Assembly (NCBI GenBank): GCA_003427395.1
Contig: BFEA01000200.1
Location: 435,238-464,328 of the forward strand
DNA: 29,091 nucleotides
Reading direction: 5' to 3'
Source: Chara braunii
Lineage: Eukaryota > Streptophyta > Charophyceae > Charales > Characeae
The translations under genes and the position numbers were made by a program. The notes under the pieces were generated by a model, which was not told where the DNA came from, searched no databases, and saw nothing but the letters and a program-made list of their open reading frames with translations. Of this stretch, positions 8,096 through 15,761 are shown one piece after another. Every line of letters starts with the position of its first letter. Positions within the stretch are counted from its first letter, which is position 1.

Positions 8096-8590
8096 CTAAA
8101 TGAGGTCGGGTTCTGCCGTGCGCCATCGCGATCCCTTGGGCATACCGACCACCGCTTCTCTCTTTTCGTGGCGCGCTCTGTTGCCGCGGTCCAGCTCGTT
8201 GTTTGTCGTTGTTGCGACCGCAGGCGGAGTCGCAATCGGGACCGCAGGCGGAGTCGCAATCGGGATCGCAGGCGGAGTCGTAATCGGGACCTCAGGCGGA
8301 GTCGCAAGCGGGACCGCAGGCGGAGTCGCAATCGGGATCGCAACCGGAAACCTATCTTGTGCTGGCGAGGCGACGTGACGGCGGCGGGATGATACCATCG
8401 CAATCAGTCGGGGCCTCTTTCCCTTATTCCACATTCTACATCTATCTGGACAGCTTGTTGGACGATGCATTTGTACTGGTGCTACATTTTCAATGATTTT
8501 GGACCAAAACCTGTCGAGATACATTTGGAATGTTGTGTAGTCGACCCAGGCCCTCACTCCCACCGCAGTGGAAAATGCGCGGACAGAATA
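8096..8590 (-). pseudogene. Unidentified minus-strand open frame, possible coding remnant
   Basis: A minus-strand frame is open from a TGA near 8612 to about 8096. Its first part reads like real protein (FSTAVGVRAWVDYTT, then FQMYLDRFWSKIIENVAP and WNKGKRPRLIAM), with aromatic and charged residues and ordinary composition. The frame has no ATG near its start and runs into the 24-bp minisatellite, where it becomes an (A/P/V/I/T)-rich octapeptide repeat. I do not recognise the family. It may be a fragment of a transposon gene or an exon, or chance. Confidence 0.25.
8217..8347. repeat. 24-bp minisatellite, about 5.5 units
   Basis: Units start at 8217, 8241, 8265, 8289 and 8313, with a partial unit to 8347. 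The unit is (A)(C/T)CGCAGGCGGAGTCGCAA plus TCGGG, with few substitutions. Twenty-four is a multiple of three, so every frame without a stop stays open on both strands and gives octapeptide repeats. Confidence 0.95.
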
Positions 8591-8880
8591 TGAGGCGGGT
8601 TCTCGTCATCCCCCGGGCAAACGCTGCTATTTTTTTTTAGATGTGTTTTTTGGCCTGATATCTGCACGCTGGCAGGAAAATTTTGAAAAAATAAAAAACT
8701 TTTTTTTTTGTTTTTTTTGGGAAAGAAAATGAAAAAGCAAAGGTGGAAATCGGTTCTCTAAAAATAATATAATAATAATAATAAAAAAGAAAACAAAGAA
8801 AACGGTTCTCTGCGCCGCATCTGTCCGGATGACTGACGTGGAAAACATAAATGAATGAAATGGAAATTGAAAAAAGCACC
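8591..8880. other. A/T-homopolymer-rich interval, no gene
   Basis: Repeated poly(T)/poly(A) and (AAT)n runs dominate 8630-8810. GGTTCTCT recurs on either side of the (AAT)n run (8753, 8803). Nothing else was recognised. Confidence 0.5.
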
Positions 8881-8884
8881 CAAG

Positions 8885-8955
8885 ATCCTAGCTCGGTGGG
8901 GACCACACGCAGGAACTGTTGAAATACAGACCTGTGTTCGAATCCAGATGATGGA
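8885..8955 (+). repeat. tRNA-like sequence, head of a SINE or decayed tRNA pseudogene
   Basis: TAGCTCGGTGGGGA (8889-8902) resembles the D-arm/A-box of a tRNA and GTTCGAATCC (8936-8945) the T-loop/B-box, with CTGTTGAAATACAG between them at the anticodon-arm position. The stems do not close as a functional tRNA. The same AACTGTTGAAAT...GTTCGAATCCAGATG series occurs on the minus strand at 5488-5550, so this is a dispersed family and a SINE head is more likely than a tRNA gene. Confidence 0.5.
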
Positions 8956-9114
8956 ATTTGATGAGTAAAACCATATATTTGAATGCGACGACGTGTTATG
9001 ATGGTCGGGACGCAGGAGAGAATTGATTGGCCGCGTAAGGATGAGATCGTAAACGGCCATCAGCAGGAGGGGGCGAAGTATGAGAAGAGAGGAAGCCAGA
9101 GGAGGCAAATGATA

Positions 9115-9160
9115 ACGACGACGACGACGATGATGACGATGATGATGATGATGATGGTAT
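9115..9160. repeat. (GAC/GAT)n trinucleotide repeat
   Basis: ACGACGACG passing into GATGATGAT. Together with 9250-9345 it generates the acidic or Met/Asp-rich frames here. Confidence 0.9.
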
Positions 9161-9249
9161 GCTGAAACATCGTGATGATGACGAGGATTTGGATGAAATG
9201 CAGGTCAAGATTTATGCGAAGTTAATTGTCTAGTGATAATGGTGGTGGT

Positions 9250-9345
9250 GGCGATGCGGATGATGATGATGATGAGGATGACGCGGACGACGACCACGGC
9301 GATGATGATGATGATGATGATGATGTGATGATGATCATGATGATG
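9250..9345. repeat. (GAT)n trinucleotide repeat
   Basis: Interrupted GAT/GAC repeats immediately upstream of a long (GA)n tract. Confidence 0.9.
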
Positions 9346-9352
9346 AACTACG

Positions 9353-9354
<2 letters not shown>

Positions 9355-9434
<80 letters not shown>
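9355..9434. repeat. (GA)n microsatellite
   Basis: Uninterrupted GA tract of about 80 bp. Confidence 0.97.
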
Positions 9435-9436
<2 letters not shown>

Positions 9437-9460
9437 AAACGAAACCAATCAATCAGTGAA

Positions 9461-9582
9461 CTTTGATTGATCGATCGATTGATTGATTGATTGATTGATT
9501 GTTTGATTGATTGATTTTGAACGTCTTCAAACGAGCCAAGAAAAAAAGAAGAAACGGAATTGGTTGATTGATTGATTGATTC
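9461..9582. repeat. (GATT)n tetranucleotide repeats
   Basis: Two GATT runs, at about 9463-9517 and 9563-9582, separated by A-rich DNA. AAGAAAAAAAGAAGAAA-like words recur near 9538 and 9603. Confidence 0.85.
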
Positions 9583-10143
9583 CGAGCAATTACCAACGAA
9601 CCAAAAAAAAAGAAGAAAGAAAACTAAACGACAAAATCTGGGGGCAGTTCCGAGTTTATTTACCTACCCTAACTTCTTCGATTTTATTTTTTTCTCTGGT
9701 GAACAAAATTAAACGAAAATTTATTTTTTACAGGTGGGTGCTTTATGCAGTAATCTATCGGGTAAAAAAAAAAAAAAAAAAAAGGGCCACGACAAGGGGG
9801 GTTTAGCGGGCCCCAGGGTCGGACCCACCCCTTGAACGTTGGGAGGGTGACACTGCTTCATGTTGTTTGCTATAGAGGTAAAACTGTTTCAGTGTTGGAT
9901 ATGATCATCTGTAGTGTGTTTCGTTGTCTGCTATAGAGGTGAAGTTGCTCCAATGTTTTGTATCTACTCATGTGGGTGGAAAAAGGGGTTGTTGTGGGGA
10001 CAATTTACAACACACCCACGTGTCAAGTGCACGTGCGCTTTGTGTCGAAAATGGCTGTGTGCCCCATTATCTCATCTCTTTGTTGTTCCTGGACACGATC
10101 GCGAATGGTATATCTGGTGCTGATTATTATCAAATACACGTTT
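9583..10143. other. Gene-free interval with a local duplication
   Basis: A poly(A) run lies at about 9765-9783. The word TGCTATAGAGGT(A/G)AA occurs at about 9869 and 9930 within a rough 60-bp duplication. No gene recognised. Confidence 0.45.
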
Positions 10144-10190
10144 GCACATGCACATGCACATGCACAGGCACATGCACATGCACATGCACA
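10144..10190. repeat. (GCACAT)n microsatellite
   Basis: Seven to eight hexamer units with one variant (GCACAG). Confidence 0.95.
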
Positions 10191-10316
10191 CTCCTGCGGA
10201 TGCCGCACAGGGTCGGTCGGTGTGAGTAAAGGGGACCACTTTTGTGAGTAAAGGGGTATCTCTAACTCTGGGCAGCATGGGGAGTCCTCCTTATTCATCA
10301 ATCAGATGCATCCTGG

Positions 10317-10409
10317 GCAGACTGTCTGTCCAGGTTGAACGTCCTTTTTTTTTTTTTTTTTTTGTCGTGGAGGAGTCGGTTCGGGGAAAGTCGGACGAAA
10401 CAGTCTGGC
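10317..10409 (+). ncRNA. Degenerate hammerhead ribozyme, interrupted by poly(T)
   Basis: GCAGACTGTC (10317-10326) supplies a stem III 3' strand and a GTC-type cleavage site, and GAAACAGTCTGGC (10397-10409) the conserved GAAA and stem III 5' strand, giving 7 bp. Stem II is recognisable as GTCGG... and GTCGGAC, but CTGATGA is lost and an 18-bp poly(T) sits in the stem I region. It matches the family at 10981, 11221 and 15381 in order and spacing. It should be inactive. Confidence 0.55.
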
Positions 10410-10970
10410 ACAGTCGTGCTTTTTTTTGTGGAGGTGTGTGTACACAGTCGTGCTTTTTTTACGTGGAGTTGTGTATAGAGAGATGACAAGACGCGCACAA
10501 CGACCACCTCCATCCTTGCCGGATGAGGAAGAGATGACAGACTCTCACGTGAACCACCTGCAGTGCGTGGTGAGCAGTCGCACACCAGATCATCTTGCAA
10601 CAGCTAGCTAAACATCACCCTTAATTTTGGATCCGACCGCGCCATCGCTTGTCCATAGACAGGGCATACTGACTGCAAAGCGAAATCCTAATAACAGGCT
10701 TGTTCAATGTTCCACACTATGATGATGATTAACCTGATGTTCGGCTTGCGCCGGGAGGGTTATAAGGGGGTAGAATAGAGTAGTAGCCGATGCGAGCTGT
10801 TGTTTCTCAGAGGCTTACTGCCATTCTTGTCTTGTCAGGGGTTTGGAGCGACAGTCTGCTAGAAGTCCACGAGTGGGATTGGTGAAGAAGACCGACCACT
10901 TTCTCTCTTTCAGGGATGGGTATCGCGAACTCTGGGTGATGTGGTGAGTCTTTTTATCCATCAGTCGAAT
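10410..10970. other. Gene-free interval between decayed ribozyme units
   Basis: Contains a short duplication (ACAGTCGTGCTTTTTTT at about 10410 and 10444) and, at 10830-10935, a stretch similar to the sequence upstream of the 11.6-kb copy (GGGTATCGCGAACTCTGG). The frames here are short and unrecognised. Confidence 0.4.
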
Positions 10971-10980
10971 GTATCCTGGG

Positions 10981-11043
10981 CAGACGGGCTGTCCAGGTTC
11001 AGCATCTTGATGAGTAGGTGGAAGTCTGACGAAACAGTCTGGC
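10981..11043 (+). ncRNA. Degenerate hammerhead ribozyme
   Basis: The order is CAGAC-GGGC (decayed cleavage segment), TGTCCAGGTTCAGCATC (stem I region with the GGTTCAG loop), TTGATGAG (core, first C changed to T), stem II with loop, GACGAAAC and AGTCTGGC. The C-to-T change in the core and the damaged U-H site predict no activity. Confidence 0.6.
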
Positions 11044-11220
11044 ATAGTTATGCGTTTTTCTGTGGAGTTTTGTATATAGTGAACATGACAACACACATAG
11101 GGGACTGGTGTGGCTACGTAGGGTCCGTACGCGGTAGTACAGTCTCAATCCCAGCCACGTAGGTTGGCATGAGTTCAGTGACGTGGTGAGTCCTAATCCA
11201 TCAGTCAAATGCGCCCTGCG

Positions 11221-11279
11221 CCGTCTGCTGGGGTTCAACCTCCTGACGAGTCGGTGAAAGTCCATCAAAATAGTCTGGC
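11221..11279 (+). ncRNA. Degenerate hammerhead ribozyme
   Basis: GTCTGCT stands at the cleavage segment, stem I GGGG/CCTC closes a TTCAA loop, CTGACGA (11243-11249) is an intact first core segment, and the stem II 5' strand with GTGAAAGT loop is present. The GAAA is changed (CATCAAAATAGTCTGGC), so it is inactive. Confidence 0.6.
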
Positions 11280-11371
11280 ACAGTCATGTGTCGTTTGTGA
11301 GACACCTAACAACGCTAACACACATATGCACACTCAGAAAGATTTATGGGCCTTTATGGGTCAGGCTGTAC

Positions 11372-11480
11372 TACCGTCTTCACCTGAATAGAACGCCCGG
11401 TCGTTATCGCTGTGTCTGGACCGAAAGTTGTGCCAAATACAGCTATAATGACCAGGCGTTCTGTTCGGGTGAAGGCGGTA
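11372..11480. mobile_element. 109-bp foldback element, copy 2
   Basis: Homologous to 7878-7988 and with the same hairpin. The ends are TACCGTCTTCACC and GGTGAAGGCGGTA, so a TA lies at each end as in Tc1/mariner-type MITEs. Most differences from copy 1 keep pairing through G-T or G-C pairs, and a C/C mismatch of copy 1 is a G-C pair here. The apical loop again carries GAAAGTTG. It is embedded between two decayed hammerhead units. Confidence 0.7.
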
Positions 11481-11614
11481 GCGGTCAGGGCTTTGGATTG
11501 GCAGTCTGCCAGCATTGCAGGGTCTGTGTGGTTCAACTTGCCCACTTTTCTCAGGGGTATTGCGAACTCTGCACGACGTCTTTTGTCCTTATCTTTCACC
11601 CAAATCCATCCTGC

Positions 11615-11649
11615 GGGGACTGTCGAACGGGTTCAAGCTCATTTCACAG

Positions 11650-11653
<4 letters not shown>
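11615..11653 (+). ncRNA. Hammerhead ribozyme fragment (cleavage site and stem I side)
   Basis: GGGGACTGTCGAACGGGTTC and AAGCTC reproduce the cleavage segment, stem I and its GGTTCAA loop. The core is then deleted to ATTTCACAGACTC, which runs into a (GT)n microsatellite. The upstream sequence (GGGTATTGCGAACTCTG) matches that before the 10981 copy. Confidence 0.45.
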
Positions 11654-11743
<90 letters not shown>

Positions 11744-11744
11744 N

Positions 11745-11806
<62 letters not shown>
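11654..11806. repeat. Compound (GT)n-(GA)n microsatellite
   Basis: About 56 bp of GT followed by about 97 bp of GA, with an undetermined base at 11744. Confidence 0.97.
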
Positions 11807-11809
<3 letters not shown>

Positions 11810-13059
11810 CATTGATAGGTGGAAAGGCAATGGAATTTGATGGATATGGGATTAGCAGGAGACCTCAAAATTGTCATATGTAGTTTATTATGTCTGGGGG
11901 AGTTACATGAGAATTGCACACCATTGGCCTGGACTCTGGAGCAATGGCTGCCCATTGTCTCTGCAGGCATATATTTCAAAGAACTTTCTGCAGTTGGTAA
12001 CACTGGCAGATAGGAACAAACAGAAGCAATGTATAAAGTACTATAAACTATTATAAGTGTAATCGAATTGTGACAGAGGTGAAAATGTTTGTTCCGAGTG
12101 GAAACGGAGAAGCTTCTCCGATTGATCACTCTGCAATGTTCTCCTTTGGCGTGGCGTTGAATGGTCCTCCTAATTTTCTCTTGTCACACTGCTTTGTTAG
12201 TGCTGCCCTCCGGTCTTTGAACATGGACTTGTCACTGCTCTCTTTTCTTAGCGACTACCGGCTCTTTTCCATATTGACACCCCCCTCCCTCCTTCCCCCC
12301 CCCGCCCCCTCTCCCCCCCCGGCGCTGGTATCCTTGGAATGCCGACGTTGTGTCGGAGCTGATGATGTTGTGTGAGAGCGGCCGACGTTGTGTGAGAGTG
12401 GACCCTTTTTCCTATTAACTGCTCTACTCATATCATGGAGCCCGCCTGTCTGTTTGTAGTTGAGGGTAGGGTGATCAGCTCCGCGCTCTACTTCCCTGCT
12501 TGAGTATATTCGGCTCGCTTCTGTTTTGCTGTGTCCTGGTGCGCTTTGCTGTGATGACAGTTAAGAGTCCTCTGCTCTGATCGGCAATCTAATCGCTTTC
12601 TGAGCACACAGAGCCCAACCTATCTGTGAATGGTCTGAGACGGCAGCATTCCGCCGGTCCACTATTACACTCATGCAGAGGACAGGACACTGAAGACGGG
12701 ACCGAAGAGCTGGCTAGCGTTGTGTCAGTCTCACTTTCGTGTAACTTGACTAGCATCTGTGTAGGTGTTGCAAAGCTATGGGAGCACTGCGAGAGCCCTC
12801 CCGATCAGATGGCCAACCAGCATTGCCGGAGTTTCATGGTAAAAGGAGGTCTTGCTTCTCTCATGCTGTGAATGTTTCACTTGTCCAACTGCTGTATAAA
12901 TGTTGATGGAAAGTTAATCACGATAAGTTAATCACGATAATAAATGAGCATGAGCTAAGTAGCAAGTACTTGAAATAAGCTGAACGACGATTTCAAAATT
13001 ATAGTGCTTGCTGCACTTTGTGAAAGCAACCGATCAATGCTGGCAATGGCTGCAACTCC
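11807..13059. other. Gene-free region, nothing firmly recognised
   Basis: Short frames only. It holds C-rich runs at 12280-12322, repeats of GCCGACGTTGTGT at about 12341 and 12380, and a duplicated AAGTTAATCACGAT(A) at about 12910. No protein domain or RNA was identified. Confidence 0.45.
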
Positions 13060-13192
13060 TTAAACCACCAGTACTTCTTAAAGTCGTGCCTGTGAACAAG
13101 CCATGAGTTTAGGAAACGTACGGGCCACTACAGTTTTGCTTGTGGCGACAAAAACTTTCTTCAAGGTTGGGGCCGTGTACTAGCGGTGTAAG
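13060..13192. mobile_element. MITE with TTAAACCACCAGTACT ends, copy 1
   Basis: It starts TTAAACCACCAGTACTT and ends GTGTACTAGCGGTGTAAG, imperfect inverted repeats. The inner sequence CTTAAAGTCGTGCC and CATGAGTTTAGGAAACGTAC matches the minus strand of 17225-17294, so the two are copies of one family. Confidence 0.55.
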
Positions 13193-13313
13193 CCCCAAAC
13201 CTTCGACCTGTCATGTACGCAGTCAAGCACGGAGTCGTCAATCGCAAATCCTCAACCGTCAGCCCTCGTGTACTTCAACACTGTCAAATACGGTTGAAAT
13301 GCGTGAATCTGAA

Positions 13314-13594
13314 TTTTCATAACTTTGGCATCCTTCTGGTCAGAACCCTGAACCCTGAACCCTGAACCCCAATTTTTGTGTCAAATCCTGAACCCCAATT
13401 TTCATAACTTCGGCATCCGTCTGGTCAGAACCCTGAACCCTAAACCCTGAACCCCAGTTTTCATGTCAAATCCTCAACCCCAATTTTCATAACTTCCGCA
13501 TCCTAACCCTGAGCCCCAATTTTCATGTCAAATCCTCAACCCCAATTTTCATCATTTTGGCATCCTTCTGGTCAAAACCCTGAACCCTGAACCC
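13314..13594. repeat. Minisatellite of ~85-bp units with CCCTGAA/CCCTAAA heptamers
   Basis: About 3.5 units begin TTTTCATAACTT(T/C)GGCATCC, run through TCTGGTCAGAACCCTGAACC and end TCAAATCCTCAACCCCAA. Each holds two to four telomere-like heptamers, including one exact CCCTAAA. Confidence 0.85.
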
Positions 13595-13844
13595 TTCTGC
13601 CCTGCAGTATAGCTTGCAGTGCCTTTGAGCTTTGCATGTACAACTTGACAAGCATTAAGCTGACCAGATCAGAACTAAGAGAGCTCACTCATTTCACAGG
13701 TAGTGATGGGCAAGCGTGACATCAGCATATCCGGCACAGATTGTGTCTGTTTTTTTTTCTTTTCCACAGTTGACGCGGTAAACAGCATGCAGGGGTCTGG
13801 TAAGAATTGCGATTTTTTATTGGGGCCTTGAAAGAAACTGACAA

Positions 13845-14083
13845 TCTGATAATCACAATAACACCAGAATGTCTCATTCATTTCAAAGTTGCTGACGGTG
13901 GGAAGCAGTGTAGAAATTGTTTTTATCTGATAATCACAATAACACCAGAATGTCTCATTCATTTCAAAGTTGCTGACGGTGGGAAGCAGGGTAGAAATTG
14001 TTTTTATCTGATAATCACAATAACACCAGAATGTCTCATTCATTTCAAAGTTGCTGACGGTGGGAAGCAGGGTAGAAATTGTT
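13845..14083. repeat. 81-bp tandem triplication
   Basis: Units start at 13845, 13926 and 14007 with TCTGATAATCACAATAACAC. They are nearly identical, so the duplication is recent. The period is a multiple of three, giving a repeated 27-residue peptide on both strands; I see no sign that either is a gene. Confidence 0.95.
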
Positions 14084-14199
14084 TTTTTTTTTTTTTTTTT
14101 TTCCTCGTCCTTGCGCAGGAGTCGTGCTAATCGTCTCTCTGTATGGTTCCAATTTTAACGTATGTCCCTAAGGATCAGGAAACGTATGTCCCTAAGGAT
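14084..14199 (-). pseudogene. U6 snRNA-derived retropseudogene with poly(A) tail
   Basis: On the minus strand, from about 14176, the order is CTTAGGGACATACG (5' stem-loop), AAAATTGGAACCATACAGAG and AGACGATTAGCAC, then CTCCTGCGCAAGGACGAGG, followed by poly(A) (poly(T) 14082-14102). This matches plant U6 snRNA through the ACAGAGA box, the AGC triad and the start of the 3' half, with a few substitutions. The 3' end of U6 is missing and replaced by A residues. The U6 5' stem-loop is duplicated with a 24-bp period (14157-14203). The insert is flanked by CAGGGTAGAAATTGTT (14068-14083) and CAGGGTAAAAATTGTT (14200-14215), a target-site duplication with one mismatch. This is LINE-type retroposition of a truncated U6 transcript; it is not a functional U6 gene. 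Confidence 0.85.
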
Positions 14200-14215
14200 C
14201 AGGGTAAAAATTGTT

Positions 14216-14583
14216 GGTTTATTTCAAAGCCATAATAAGGTGAGTACCAGACCAGGAAGTGGCAGAAAGTGAAGAATGTGGTCAATTCGTTTAAGCGCCG
14301 ACAAGCCAGACGCTATGCCCAGCATTTTTTCCCTCCTGTTAGTCATTTTCAGTTGTTAGAATTGGTTTGATGGACTTTGGAGCTGAAACCCTCTTGCTTC
14401 CGTCTTTTGACTCTTTTTGTTAGTCGATTGACAGCTAAGTCTCCAGCTACGAGCGTTCTCTGCTTGGTCTCCAGGGTGAAGTGTCTGAGGTGATATACAA
14501 CAAGAGGCTGGCAGATTCTGGGTGGAAATGATTCTTTAGCGGACACCGTGCTCCCGACAACCCTGGAGAAAAGTGCAACGGAA
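14216..14583. other. Gene-free interval
   Basis: Mixed sequence without a recognised gene or repeat boundary. Confidence 0.35.
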
Positions 14584-14784
14584 GTACTGGTGGTTTAAAC
14601 AGCCAGCACACCCAGGCGTAGAGGCGCCTTACTGTGCACCAAGCTTTTCCTAACCGCCAGCGCCACACTTCCTTTTTTGGCTGGCGCCGCCAGCCATTGC
14701 GGCCCGGTAGGCCGAGACTCCGAAAATTTTGGAGGCAAAGAGTCACATTTTCAGAAAGGCTGGGGCCATGCGCTGGTGGTTTAA
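14584..14784 (-). mobile_element. Repeat element region with GTACTGGTGGTTTAA words and an NGWWRQ-type segment
   Basis: AAGTACTGGTGGTTTAAAC (14584) and GCGCTGGTGGTTTAACG (14770) are copies of the MITE end seen at 13060 and 17136. Between them, on the minus strand, lies CGGCCTACCGGGCCGCAATG and GCTGGCGGCGCCAGCC, homologous to 18036-18160 and 21825-21955 on the plus strand. It is a third, GC-richer copy of that dispersed repeat. Confidence 0.45.
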
Positions 14785-15004
14785 CGTCGTCGAGTTGCCT
14801 GAGGTCCCAAAACAGCTCTGGCCCTCTGGGGGGATTAACAAAAAAAAACTTATTCTGGGGTGAAGTGATTCTGCCAGTGGGTCAAAAGACTCAAAACCCA
14901 GCTATAAACTTTTTGAATTCTGGGGCAAAGTAAATGCCTTCCCATGGGATCATATACCGAGAGCTCAAAAACAATTTAACTTCTCTGCCAGAGGAAAGTA
15001 TATA
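14785..15004. other. Gene-free interval before the ribozyme locus
   Basis: It includes A-rich and GGGG-rich words and ends where the hammerhead sequence begins abruptly at CGAAACAG (15005). Confidence 0.35.
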
Positions 15005-15095
15005 CGAAACAGTTTGTCACTGCCCCTCGTTTGTTGTCCTCTTCTCCCTCTCTGCCTAAGGTTTACCGGGCAGTTCTATTTGACGATATATACTA
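15005..15095 (+). repeat. 5'-truncated ribozyme unit: GAAAC plus downstream module
   Basis: Starts CGAAACAGTTTGTCACTGCC, the end of a hammerhead, and continues through the CT-rich stretch and a CTGCCTAAGGTTTACCGGGC(AG) hairpin to TTCTATTTGACGATATATAC. The ribozyme 5' part is missing. Confidence 0.75.
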
Positions 15096-15380
15096 CGACT
15101 TCGCTAGCTTCCTGCTACGGTTTTCTCCGGTCAGGTCGAGCGGCAGTGGTCGGGGCCGTCACTACGCGGCCATGCTGTGCCTCTAGTGCCAGNGGCGTGT
15201 CTGGAGTGTATTTTTTGGCTGTGACAGACCTTTCTTTGTTTCGTGGGTGTTTTGCTGGCTTGTGATGGGGTGTGAACTGACAGTCTGTAGAGTTTTCCAT
15301 CTGGTGTGGGTGAGTGATAGTCTACTTTGATTTTGGTTAAGGTGGATTATCACTTACAGTGTAATCAGTGAGGGGATTCT

Positions 15381-15440
15381 ACAGACTGTTGAGGGTTCAG
15401 CCTCCTGATGAGTCGGTGAAACTCCGACGAAACAGTTTGT
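15381..15440 (+). ncRNA. Type III hammerhead self-cleaving ribozyme, intact core
   Basis: All conserved elements are present in order. The stem III 3' strand is ACAGACTGU (15381-15389), H17 is U at 15390 and cleavage is expected after it. Stem I is GAGG/CCTC (15391-15394 with 15401-15404) closing a GTTCAG loop. CUGAUGA is at 15405-15411. Stem II is GTCGG/CCGAC (15412-15416 with 15424-15428) with loop TGAAACT. GAAA is at 15429-15432, then the stem III 5' strand CAGTTTGT (15433-15440). Stem III has about 9 bp including A15.1-U16.1 and one G-U pair. Loops I and II are of a size that could form the tertiary contact typical of natural hammerheads. UH here is UU, allowed but usually slower than UC or UA. 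The open helix is stem III, as in plant retrozymes and viroid-like RNAs. Activity is predicted, not shown. Confidence 0.88.
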
Positions 15441-15474
15441 CACTGCCCTTCGTTTGTTGTCCTCTTCTCCCTCT

Positions 15475-15498
15475 CTGCCTACGGTTTACCGTAGGCAG
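15475..15498 (+). promoter_or_regulatory. Perfect hairpin of the ribozyme downstream module
   Basis: CTGCCTACGG-TTTA-CCGTAGGCAG gives a 10-bp stem with a 4-nt loop. In the other copies (3.68, 15.05, 15.64 and 15.91 kb) the 3' arm is shortened to CCGGGCAG or similar, leaving an internal bulge. Its constant position after the ribozyme suggests a role in RNA processing or termination, which is inference. Confidence 0.6.
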
Positions 15499-15530
15499 TT
15501 CTATTTGACGATATATATATATATATATAT

Positions 15531-15680
15531 GTTTGTGACGATATATATATATGGTTCAGCCTCCTGATGAGTCGGTGAAACTCCGACGAAACAGTTTGTC
15601 ACAGCCCCTCGTTTGTTGTCCTCTTCTCTCTCTCTGCCTACGGTTTACCGGGCAGTTCTGTTTGTGATGATATATATATC
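15531..15680 (+). repeat. Ribozyme unit 2 with truncated hammerhead
   Basis: After (TA)n the sequence starts at GGTTCAGCCTCCTGATGAG (15553), so stem I loop, core, stem II, GAAA and the stem III 5' strand are present and identical to unit 1. The cleavage site and stem III 3' strand are replaced by ATATAT. The module continues to a GATGATATATATATCGTC palindrome. It cannot self-cleave. Confidence 0.75.
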
Positions 15681-15690
15681 GTCAAATAGA

Positions 15691-15719
15691 AGATATGATG
15701 ATGATGATGATGATGATGA
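15691..15719. repeat. (ATG)n trinucleotide repeat
   Basis: A GATGATGAT run inside the 427-nt interval between the two cleavage sites, next to a TATATATCGTC palindrome. Confidence 0.9.
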
Positions 15720-15761
15720 TATATATGCTATATGTAGTCGTCATTGCTTACCCACAGGCGG

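Larger units (their letters stand above)
15338..15530 (+). repeat. Ribozyme unit 1 (LTR-like direct repeat)
   Basis: GGTTAAGGTGGATTATCACT followed by TACAGTGTAATCAGT leads into the intact hammerhead at 15381-15440, the pyrimidine-rich module, a perfect 10-bp hairpin (15475-15498) and TTCTATTTGACG(AT)n. The upstream and downstream segments recur in unit 3 (15762-15945), so the two are direct repeats about 425 bp apart. Confidence 0.8.

Noticed and set aside
8217-8347. CRISPR-like array
   Set aside because: Units are directly contiguous 24-bp repeats with no spacers, in a eukaryotic context.
8885-8955. Functional tRNA gene
   Set aside because: A- and B-box words are present, but the acceptor, anticodon and T stems do not pair properly, and the same segment recurs at 5.5 kb as part of a retroposon.
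13675-14130. Frames with a repeated 27-residue peptide on both strands
   Set aside because: They are forced by the 81-bp period, which is a multiple of three.
15265-15300. Additional hammerhead start (GACAGTCTGTAGAG)
   Set aside because: A possible stem III and cleavage segment is visible, but no CUGANGA or GAAA follows at the right distance.
15553-15605. Third active hammerhead
   Set aside because: Core and stem II are intact, but the cleavage site and stem III 3' strand are replaced by a TA tract.
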